Assembly: GCF_016808095.1 (NCBI RefSeq)
Contig: NC_068977.1
Span: forward strand, 29,413,364 to 29,477,363
Reading direction: 5' to 3'
DNA length: 64,000 bases
Source: Vigna angularis
Lineage: Eukaryota; Streptophyta; Magnoliopsida; Fabales; Fabaceae
Part shown: positions 11,128 to 20,295 of the stretch, one piece after another
Position numbering within the stretch: the first letter of the stretch is position 1
How the letters are laid out: each line of letters begins with the position of its first letter
Notes under the pieces: generated by a model
Seen by the model: the letters and a program-made list of their open reading frames with translations, nothing else
What the model was told of the DNA's origin: nothing
Databases searched by the model: none
Made by a program: the position numbers and the translations under genes

Positions 11128-11320
11128 CCTGCCACGTCAATTACAAAACGGGATCCAGCGTGCCACGTCAAACACAACATAACGCCGTTGGGCCCAATTT
11201 AACGGTTAGGACCCAATTGTTGCAATTTTCAAAAAATTTGGATCCAATTGAGAAACCGAAAAAATAAGGGACGAAATTGAGATTCTGCTCCAAAAAAGGG
11301 ACTTCCTGAATGATTAAACC
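11128..11320 (-). repeat. MULE right terminal inverted repeat
   Basis: This is the reverse complement of the left repeat, ending tgattaaacc at 11,320. The transposase start at 10,534 lies about 590 bp inside it, so this TIR is the likely promoter side for the transposase. Confidence 0.9.
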
Positions 11321-11329
11321 AAAATTCAT
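11321..11329. repeat. 9-bp target-site duplication, right copy (aaaattcat)
   Basis: This is identical to 6,311-6,319. Together they define the insertion point of the MULE. Confidence 0.93.
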
Positions 11330-12010
11330 TCTTCTTCAACTAACACTTTCTTGTTAAATGGGTTGTGGACGACATTATAAATTTAAAATCTAAAAATTCT
11401 TGATTCAATTTTCCTGATATCAACTGAATTATGCTTTGGATGTTATATAAGATTGTAAATCGTAAAAATAGAAAAAAGAAATTCTTGTTAGGTTATTTTT
11501 TCAAAGAAAAAATTTAGAAAACTTCAAATGGTAGGATACATAAAAAGTATGTTAAGATTTTATATTATGATTTTAAATACATTAAAATCAGTTGTTCTTA
11601 TAAAATCTGGATTGTGGATGCTACAAAATTTAAGTAATGGCTTCAATGTTTTTTTTATGATTAGAATTAAATCTTTTGTTGTTTTGATGAGAAAAATTTA
11701 TGATTAAAAACTCTCCCATTCTTAGTAAAAGAGTTTGTAGATGAAAGGGAATATAATAGTATATAATAAAGAAATACCATACAAATTTAAAAGGTTTTTA
11801 GGTCTTATGATATTTGTTATAAAATAAAAGATGATAAAACTTATAACATATAATTATCAGCATAATAATGATAATATCACAGTATAATATAATAATTACA
11901 TAATCATATATTATGTTGATATATAGTATAAAAGAATATTTATTACATAATAAAAAATTATCAAGATTTAATTATATATATGGTAATTGTATGCTAAATA
12001 GACTTCATTA
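11330..12010. other. AT-rich intergenic sequence
   Basis: This is strongly AT-rich with no open frame of note and no recognisable repeat structure. Confidence 0.4.
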
Positions 12011-12049
12011 GATCATGTTTTTAGATAAATTTGTTGGGCTGAGTAGGTA

Positions 12050-12565
12050 CACAAATTTTTCCAAACTCAAAAGTTTGATTAGGATGTGGATTGAACTTGT
12101 TGCATTTAAGTTAACCTAATAGTCTTACATCACTTAGGAGTTGAGGTTAGTGACACTATAAATATCTCTTAGTCTGTTCACTCTCAAAAATGTCTTTTAA
12201 GAACAAAATCGTGAAAGAGTTTCAAACTCCAAAGAGGACAATACCTTAGATGTGGTGATTGACACTAATAATGTTATCTTGGCGAACTTGAGATCAAAAT
12301 ATTGGGAGAATTTTTTTACTACACTCAATAGTCAAGAGACCATGAGCACTTTAATACTTATTCCTCCTTTCACCTTCTGAAGTGTCTTTTAAAAATAAAA
12401 TTGTGTGAAAGTTCTAAATTCTAAAGTAGACAATACTTTGAATGCAATTATTGACCATAACAATGTCACTCAACGAATTTGAATCAAAACATTGATGTCG
12501 TTTGTAGGGATGAAAACTTCCCTTAGCCCTCAATTGAGGGACTTGTTCTCATACACTCAATAATC
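12050..12565. repeat. Dispersed repeat with two related sub-copies
   Basis: Two partly similar blocks (about 12,120-12,330 and 12,350-12,560) share words such as 'tcttttaa(g/a)aa(c/t)aaaat(c/t)gtg' and 'gacaatac(c/t)tt(a/g)gat'. They also share a 'tc(c/t)(c/t)acatcact' lead. This resembles a common plant dispersed repeat containing 'aaagaggacaatac'. It is probably LTR- or TRIM-derived; I cannot assign a family. Confidence 0.4.
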
Positions 12566-12574
12566 CCACATCAC

Positions 12575-12720
12575 TAAGCCCCTATTCACTTGAATGGATT
12601 TAAGGGAGAGTAATTGAATGGATTTGAGAGGATTTGAAAGTAAATTTTTTGTTGTTTATTTGAGTGGATTTTGAAGGTAAGTGAGAGTGGATTTAGAAGT
12701 AAAGTTTGTGAGAGAAAAAC
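12575..12720 (+). repeat. Terminal-like repeat, also at 16,930-17,095 and inverted near 20,150-20,295
   Basis: The sequence runs through words like 'ttcacttgaatggattta' and 'agtggatttagaagtaaa(g)tttgtgagag'. It matches 16,930-17,095 in the same orientation and 20,150-20,295 in reverse. This suggests an end of a DNA transposon family; the partner end of this copy was not found. Confidence 0.5.
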
Positions 12721-13012
12721 CGAACACTCCAGCGAACACTCCACATCATCTTCTCACACCCAAAAAGTGATCATCGCAAGAGAAAAACCGAACGGGAATA
12801 TGGACAAAACAGGAAATAAGGGTAAGCTAATGTAATTTAATTGTGCAAACATACATACATTTTGTACAATTATAACTAATGCAAAACCAAACACTACAAC
12901 ATACCACAACAATTACAGATAAACATATACAACTGAAAACTATACTTTATGCATAAACCAAACACTTAACTTGACCATCCGGATTGTATGAATATGTAGC
13001 TTAAGGCCGTTC

Positions 13013-14350
13013 ATGCACTCAGGTTGTGTAGTAACTGAAAAACCATCAGCTGTCACCCGAGATTAGTCCGTTATAACTCACCCAAGAACCTATGGGCTAG
13101 GACCTCCTGCCATTCTCACACAATGTCTTACCCATCTCTACTTGAGAATTGATAATCATCAGAAAATCAGGATGAACTCCGTGAATTTCACTATCCATAT
13201 TCATACTATAACACCACTTTGATACACTTTTCACTATGCACTCGGGTGGTGTAGTAACTGGAAAATCATCAGCTGTCACCCGAGGTTAGTCTGTTATAAC
13301 TCACCCAAGAACCTATGGGCTAGGACCTCTTGCCATTCTCACACAATGTCTTACCCATCTCTACTTGAGAATTGGTAATCATCAGAATATCAGGATGAAC
13401 TCCATGAATTTCACTATCCATATTCATACTATAACACCACTTTGATACACTTTTCACTATGCACTCGGGTGGTGTAGTAACTGGAAAATCATCAGCTGTC
13501 ACCCGAGGTTAGTCCGTTATAACTCACCCAGGAACCTATGGGCTAGGACCTCCTGCCATTCTCACACAATGTCTTACCCATCTCTACTTGAGAATTGGTA
13601 ATCATCAGAATATCAGGATGAACTCCGTGAATTTCACTATCCATATTCATACTATAACACCACTTTTATACACTTTTCACTATGCACTCGGGTGGTGTAG
13701 TAACTGGAAAATCATCAGCTGTCACCCGAGGTTAGTCCGTTATAACTCACCCAAGAACCTATGGGCTAGGACCTCCTGCCATTCTCACACAATGTCTTAC
13801 CCATCTCTACTTGAGAATTGGTAATCATCAGAATATCAGGATGAATTCCGTGAATTTCACTATCCATATTCATACTATAACACCACTTTGATACACTTTT
13901 CACTATGCACTCGGGTGGTGTAGTAATTGGAAAATCATCAGCTGTCACCCGAGGTTAGTCCGTTATAACTCACCCAAGAACCTATGGGCTAGGACCTCCT
14001 GCCATTCTCACACAATGTCTTACCCATCTCTACTTGAGAATTGGTAATGATCAGAATATCAGGATGAACTCCGTGAATTTCACTATCCATATTCATACTA
14101 TAACACCACTTTGATACACTTTTCACTATGCACTCGGGTGGTGTAGTAATTGGAAAATCATCAGCTGTCACCCGAGGTTAGTCCGTTATAACTCACCCAA
14201 GAACCTATGGGCTAGGACCTCCTGCCATTCTCACACAATGTCTTACCCATCTCTACTTGAGAATTGGTAATCATCAGAATATCAGGATGAACTCCGTGAA
14301 TTTCACTATCCATATTCATACTATAACACCACTTTGATACACTTTTCACT
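13013..14350. repeat. Six tandem copies of a 223-bp repeat
   Basis: Six head-to-tail units of 223 bp (13,013-14,350 is exactly six units) are nearly identical, differing at a few positions each. They recur through 'gtcacccgag(g/a)ttagtc', 'gggctaggacct' and 'atatcaggatgaactcc'. Each unit carries a ~60-codon minus-strand frame purely because of the repetition. A single, much diverged unit appears at about 27,200-27,450. This looks like local amplification inside an LTR-like element. Confidence 0.93.
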
Positions 14351-15031
14351 GAGACATTCCTCCTAGGAATTCTCTTCCATATTACATGAAACATATGCCT
14401 TGTTGAAATATCAATACAATTTTCCATGCTTAGTAGATCAATACAACTATCTCAACCCATCAAAGTCAAACAGCGATAATAGCATTTAAAGACCCAAATA
14501 TTCATTCATAGAAGAAAACCGAACGTCAACAACACAAACTCTGAGTACGACCGACCGAAAAAGATAAACATAACCTATGAACAAGACCGGACGGGAGAAC
14601 ACTCCTCATATGTGAACATGACCGAACGGTCATGTAAAGAGTAAAACTCAAACATGAGCCAAACGTCTTTGAAGTTGAACGTCAGAACAACCGAATTCTA
14701 AAGCTAAAACCGAACACTTGATATTTAGAATGAACATTATTTTCTTAGATCGAACGTCATTGACTTAGGTCGAACACTATTGGCTCAAATCGAACACTAT
14801 TGAAATAAGATACAAGAACAAGATTGAGTACTACTTCTAAGACCGATTACATGACCAGACCGAGCGTTCTATACCGATCGCTCGATTTTCTACAAAACTT
14901 GCAGAACTTCTCCACCACTTCACAGATTTCGTCCAAACACATAATATTGCATACAATTCAATCAAACATATAATTGTTCATACATGCAAATGTTCAAACA
15001 GAGATTCCAAACACAACCACAAAAAAACATA

Positions 15032-15040
15032 ATTAAATTA
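15032..15040. repeat. 9-bp target-site duplication (attaaatta), left; right copy 16,267-16,275
   Basis: Identical 9-mers flank the 1,226-bp element at 15,032-15,040 and 16,267-16,275, the Mutator-superfamily signature. Confidence 0.92.
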
Positions 15041-16266
15041 GGTTTAATACCTATTTTGGTCCCTCTTTTTGTAGGGTCTGTTCAAAGTTGTCCTCCTTTT
15101 TTTCAAAAGTTCACTAACATCCTACTTCTCGCAAAAACGATGCACGTTAGTCCTTTTTGGTTACGGCGTTAAAAAGACTAACGGCACAGCTATCCAGCTG
15201 GCAAAAAACTGATGAGTTGTACAATTTTGGTTGACGTGTTAAATTGAATTGCTTATTCATCCTGAAAGCAAAAGGATTCATTGCTTATTCAGCTCATCTC
15301 CATTTATGGTCCAATCAAGTTTTCCATCAGGTGAGCCCCAGTTAGTGAAAGTAGAGACCTTTGGAGAAGGAACCTCAGAATGATGGTCCACCATGCTCCG
15401 CTCGATAAAGTTATGGCTACGCTTAGCAAAAGCAGCAGCTCTTGGATTCAAAGCCACCGAGGCTCCTTCAGCAGATGGATCAACCCTGAAGGATCTTGAT
15501 CCAACCATGTTTGAGGTGGAAAGGCCCGAGGAATAGCCCCCCAGCTGCTGGTTCATATTTGAACGCATTTGGATTCTAGTTGGAGATTGTAACTGAGGTC
15601 CTGCAACATCAAGTGAGATTCCATGGAATTTAGGCAAAATTGATTGTTCAAGAGATCCAAAGCTATCATCAAGGTTTGATGGCTTCACCCCTGAAAGCAT
15701 GTTTAACTCCCCAATGTGATCACTCATATAAACACGAAAAGATGGACTATTAGGCATGGAATTTTTCCAGTTAGGAGAGGAAAGACCAGACATGTCATCC
15801 ATGATCAGATGTTGACTACGCCAATCCAAATCAACGTCTCTTGCAGTTGAAGCAGTCTTCAATCTGCTTTTGGGCAGCAGCAGGGTGGGGAGCCGCAGGA
15901 GGGATTTGTCGCCCCTTCCTGCACTGTATTTCTAAACTGTTTGTTTGTTTTGAGTGCGGAAGGGCAGGGAGATAGGGCGCGGCGTAGTAGCGCAGAGGGG
16001 AAAAGGGAATTAGGGTTTAAGTGGAAAGGGGACTGCCACATGGCAGTCTCTTATTAGCTGAACTTGCCAACTAATTGCACTAACTGGACATGTCATTTAA
16101 TTTTGGCCAGCAGAGCAACTTTGCTGTTAGTTTTTTAACGCCGTAAGCAAAAAGGATCTACTTAAACTGTTTTTGCGAAAAGGAGGATGTTAGTGAACTT
16201 TTAAAAAAAGGAAGGACAACTTTGAACAGACCCTACAAATCGAGGGACCAAAATAGGTATTAAACC
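15041..16266. mobile_element. Pack-MULE (non-autonomous Mutator-like element with captured gene sequence)
   Basis: Inverted repeats of about 160 bp (15,041 to about 15,205, and about 16,105 to 16,266) start GGTTTAATACCTATTTTGGT and are flanked by an exact 9-bp duplication. The interior holds no transposase. Instead it has about 600 bp of a CCCH zinc-finger gene (minus strand) and about 150 bp of GC-richer sequence next to it (15,880-16,040) that may come from a second source. This is the Pack-MULE configuration. Confidence 0.92.
15278..15874 (-). pseudogene. Captured fragment of a CCCH zinc-finger protein gene
   Basis: The minus-strand frame reads SRLKTASTARDVDLDW, then DDMSGLSSPNWKNSM, FRVDPSAEG, NPRAAAFAKRSHNFIERS and NWGSPDGKLDWTINGDELNK. 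This matches the C-terminal half of plant ankyrin-repeat CCCH zinc-finger proteins (AtC3H30/C3H56-like; recalled, not searched). The zinc fingers and ankyrin repeats are absent. The frame has 194 codons from an internal ATG (15,862) and stops right after ELNKQ, where the parent continues. It is bracketed by Pack-MULE inverted repeats, so it is a transduplicated fragment. The open frame means a product is possible, but it is probably non-functional. Confidence 0.85.
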
Positions 16267-17454
16267 ATTAAATTACTAGCTTCCCTTACCTCTTAACTGG
16301 ACAGAGAACTTTCAGTATATAAACATGCTCACCACCAAAAGTCTTAGAAACCTAAGGTTCACTGATTTGTGAAAATAGACCAACCACAAGACCAGAAATG
16401 TGATCAAAATTTAATAGAAAGAGGTAATAAACTCATGCAACAAGAAACTTGGTTTGCATGTGCCGGAAAACAAACGTTCTAAGAAGAGGATGAACTTACC
16501 AGCTCAAAACAACAACTTGATCGGTGCAAAGTGAAGCCTTTGACACCAAGAAGACTCAAGCGTTGTCTGATTGATTATCGGAATAAGAAGAAAGTGAGAA
16601 TTTGTAGAAAGAAGGAAGAGAATTGTAGAGTGAAGGAGTAGAATATGAACTCAGAAATTTAGAGAGAAGAAGTGCATGCAGAGTAGAGTGGCACGAAATT
16701 TTGAAAAGTTTCCTTATATACTACTGTCAAAACCGATCGGCCACACAGCTACACACACCTGGCTTCCACTTTCTAAATTTTTGAATTCTTACACCTATAT
16801 CTGGCTTCCACTCACTGCTGAATTTAATGGTCCTTACAATATTTATATCATTCAAATAATAAAAAAAAATAACTTTTATTATAATTAAAAAAAAACAAAC
16901 ATGTGAACAAAACAGTCTCTTCGCATGTCTTAGATTGTGTTTACTATTAAATATGGATATGAGAAAGAGTGACTCAATGAATTTAAGTGAATTTAAAAAT
17001 AAAGCGTGTTGTTTTTTTTAAAGGATTTGGAGATGACAGATAGTGGATTTAGAAATAAAATTTAATTTGTGAAAATTTGTGAGAGATTTGACTAATGTGA
17101 TAAATTAAAAAAATTTAATACATGAAAAAAGATTATCAAATTGTTCTTAATATGTTAATATAAAATTATTTTTGGATTAGTTGGAATTATTTTTAACAAA
17201 AATCTTAATAAATAGTTTTGAAAAAAAAAATTATTGTAATAGAAAAAATACAATTTATTTGGTATAAAAATAAAAATTAAATATTTAGCTTTGTAATTAA
17301 AAATATTAAAAAAAATATTAATCTTTACTTTGCTTAGCTGCCTACCAGCACAAATATATGTTTAGCCATTCATGCAAAGAAAGAGAATACAATGTGTAAT
17401 TATAGAAAAGTTGTAGGACATTTAAGTAAAAACACTTAATATTTATATTAATTC

Positions 17455-17715
17455 TTCGCAAATAAGCTCCATCGCACTTGAAAATGCGGATGAAGGGTAT
17501 CGCAATCGGAGATGCGGCTGATGAGAGCGGCACTAGGAAGTGCGGATGGTGATCACCGCAGTTGGAGTTGCAGTTGGAGTTGCAGTTTGCGTTCGCTGCA
17601 CTTGGAGCTCCGTTTGTAGTAGCCGCAGTTGGATCTGCATTTAGGGGCACCGCAGTTAGATATGCGTTTAAGGACAGCCGCACCACAGTTGAATCTACGT
17701 TTAGGGACAGCTATA
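17455..17715. repeat. Imperfect short tandem repeats ('gcagtt(g/a)ga(t)(c)tgc(g)ttt')
   Basis: Variants of 'gccgcagttggatctgc(g)tttaggg' recur irregularly. They produce an Asn/Cys-rich minus-strand frame that is not a credible protein. The pattern is like subterminal repeats of plant DNA transposons. Confidence 0.6.
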
Positions 17716-19154
17716 GTTAGATCTGTCTAGGGAATTTTTATTGCTTTCCTTTTTGCTTTATTATGTTGTTATATTAATTTTATGTGACATATAAAAATTA
17801 AAAACTTAATAACAAATAAAAAAGTTTCATAAATAAATATTAACTACTACGTAAAAAATAACACTTAATTAATTAATTATTACATCATAAATAACATAAA
17901 ATATTTTAAATTAAATCAAAAGTTAAAAAATTAACCTATAACAAAATGTATATAAAAATACAAAATAACATAAAATATATTAAACTAAATACCAAAATAA
18001 ATAAAATTACTCAAAAATAAATAAAACTTGATTAATACGTATAATATATATAAAAAAACAAATGAAATAGTATAATATATATAAAAAATCATAACAACAA
18101 CATAATATTTAAAAAATCAAAATAATTATTAAAAAAAATAAGACAGATAAATCACCTAATACAAATAAAACTAAAATATATTAACATAATAAAAATAAAA
18201 TAAAACAAAACCTAAACTGTATATCCAACTGCATAAAACTAAAATGAATAAAAAAATCTAAACTACAAATCCAACTACGGCTAACACACCCCGCACCTCC
18301 AATTGCAGCGACCAACTATTGCACTTTCAAGTAAGAAAAAGCACCAGAAAAGAGGAGAAAGAAAAAGATGTAGACTTTTAGATATGAAATGTGGCAATGA
18401 AGAGGAAGGGAGGAGAAAAAGGGTATAGGGTTATGCAAATCTGAGATGCAGTAGAGGAGGAAGGGCCAGTGCTTTTTATTATTCAATGGGGTCAACTTCT
18501 TTTAAAACCAAAATATTCTCTTACAGGACAGGGGTAAAGTTGGAAATATATAAAATAAAAAGAGGTGTAGGCTGAACTTAGTGAGGTGTAGGGAGAATCA
18601 CTCTCAGGATTTCCTTATGTTTATATTCTGTAAATCATCACTCTCAAATACGCACTTATCCATGAAAGCGAACACGCATGACCCCGTTTTTACATCTACA
18701 TGAATAGGAAATTTGTTAAAGTGAACAAAGTCTTAATGATGTGTTTGTTTATATAGATATTATTGTTCATGCGTATTTGGGGAAATAGATTTGCGAGATA
18801 AATAACGTTCGTTTTCAAAGATTTCCAAGCCAAGGAAAATGATTCGTAGCTTTGCTCGAATTTGAAGTAACTTATTATGAAATATCAAATTTCTCCTCAT
18901 GCAGTATGACGAGTTTGGTTTCCATGTTGAAGGTGAAGAGGTTGAAGATGAAGACATTGAACATGGGGTTGTAGGTGAAGACAAGTTGAAGATGAAGGTG
19001 GAACCGATTCCACTACAAGCGTAACCATTTTCACTTGCAGCTAGAATCGATTCCATCAACCTTGGAGCCACAAAGGAATGCAACATAATAGGTTCCAATG
19101 TAATTGAATTCTCATCTTTATGCATTGTAAACTATGGGGTGTTCTTATTGAGAT

Positions 19155-19675
19155 AAGAACTAGTGCTGCTAAAACGGACTACCTGACTCGACCCGATCTG
19201 ACCTACCATGGGTTGTCCACTTAGTGAGTCAACCCAACTCGACTCATTTATTAACGAAGCGAAAAAAATTGAACTCGGTCTGACCCATAGCGGGTTAGTG
19301 GGTTAAACGGGTTAACTCATTGATTCACTTAACTTTTTTTTCACCATCTTCTTGCAGGATTCTTATAATAGGTTACTTTTATCGATCAAATTGAAACAAT
19401 AATAATTAGACTAATTGATATAAAAAAGGGTTTTGTATAAGCAAAATAAGGGTTTAAGTTGCAATGTTTTTGGTTTCATTGAATAATTAATTAATTTTAT
19501 TTCATTAAAAAAAGATAGGTGGGTTGGTGAGCCAACTTGAGCCGAATAAACCGGGTTCTTAGTGAGTGTCAAAATTGGCTCCTATCAAAATTTTATATTC
19601 TTTTCAATCCAACCTGGCCTGAACCTATGGTGGGCCGAGTTGACTCATGAATTTCAACTCATTTTAACAACATTA
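19155..19675. mobile_element. MITE-like dispersed repeat, copy 2
   Basis: The left end (about 19,160-19,215: 'ctgctaaaacg', 'gactcgacccgatctgacc') and the inverted right end (about 19,620-19,675: 'ggtgggccgagttgactcat', 'cattttaacaac') form imperfect inverted repeats of about 50 bp around an AT-rich centre. The right end matches the start of copy 1 at 830-1,160. It is probably a short hAT-like non-autonomous element; the target duplication was not resolved. Confidence 0.55.
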
Positions 19676-20295
19676 ATATAAATCATTTAAATTTTCTTAT
19701 TAATGGTATTTTTCTTAATTTAATAATTAAGATAAAAAATGTCATGTTTTGGTAAGAGTTGTTGAAGAGAGAAATCAACACGAAAAACCTCAGGGTGACT
19801 TTCCATTTCTATTTGTTTGTATGGTTGCTCTTATTAACCTGATAGTTGGATAGTATATGCATCCTTAATCATATTTGAATTTATTAATTGTGAGATAATA
19901 AATATTCAATTTACCTATAAAACAAAGTTATACGTTAGGACTAAATTATATTCTTAAAAAATAAATTTTTAAATAAACAAATTCTACTTTCTTTAAATAA
20001 AATATTATTTTAATTATTTCATTAATTTTTATTTTTTTCCACTACTTAAAATAATGTTTACCAATAACTATGTTATTTATAATTTTTTTATATTATTATT
20101 ACCAGTAATTTGGTAATCTTCATTTTCTATTAATTAAAAAAAATTATTTATTACATTGATAAAATTTTATATAATTTTTTATGAACTTTATTTTCAAATT
20201 CATTCTCAATCAAATTCAAATTTCTTTAAGGAAAACAACATACAATTTATTCTCAAATTTCTTTAAATTTATTTACTTAAGTGAATACACCCTAA

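Larger units (their letters stand above)
6320..11320. mobile_element. Two-gene Mutator-like element (MULE) with long TIRs
   Basis: This 5,001-bp element is bounded by inverted repeats of about 190 bp (6,320-6,511 and 11,128-11,320). Both start GGTTTAATCATTCAG read inwards, and both are flanked by an exact 9-bp duplication (aaaattcat). It contains a GRF-finger gene (plus, 6,741-7,261) and a MuDR-type transposase (minus, 10,534-7,839) that converge from opposite TIRs. This is the same layout as mudrA/mudrB in maize MuDR (established knowledge). The transposase is broken, so present mobility would need enzyme supplied by another copy. TIR identity is high but not perfect, so the insertion is not very recent. 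Confidence 0.93.
12721..16700. repeat. LTR-retrotransposon-like region hosting tandem repeats and a Pack-MULE
   Basis: The non-coding sequence is unlike its AT-rich surroundings: repeated 'aaccgaac' / 'cgaacg' words at about 12,720-12,795 and 14,520-14,880, then a GA-rich tail at about 16,560-16,680. It contains the 223-bp tandem array and the 1,226-bp Pack-MULE. The tail resembles 28,870-29,060. It is probably a degraded LTR element; no gag or pol reading frame was seen. Confidence 0.4.
16930..20295. mobile_element. Candidate DNA transposon with inverted ~150-bp ends
   Basis: The start (about 16,930-17,095: 'gtgtttactatt', 'gaatttaagtgaattta', 'agtggatttagaaataaa') corresponds to the reverse complement of about 20,150-20,295 ('acttaagtgaatacaccct'). 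Inside are GC-richer, repetitive subterminal sequences (17,460-17,710 and about 18,270-18,330). No transposase is recognisable. A MITE-like repeat (19,155-19,675) is nested. The exact ends and target duplication are unresolved. Confidence 0.45.

Noticed and set aside
13097..14427. Repeated ~60-codon minus-strand frames
   Set aside because: The same frame recurs every 223 bp only because the DNA is a tandem repeat; no protein family is recognised.
17342..17686. 114-codon Asn/Cys/Ser-rich minus-strand frame
   Set aside because: Produced by imperfect short tandem repeats; no family resemblance.
18760..19125. 121-codon minus-strand frame
   Set aside because: Ser-rich, no recognisable domain, lies inside a transposon-like interval; not enough to call a gene.
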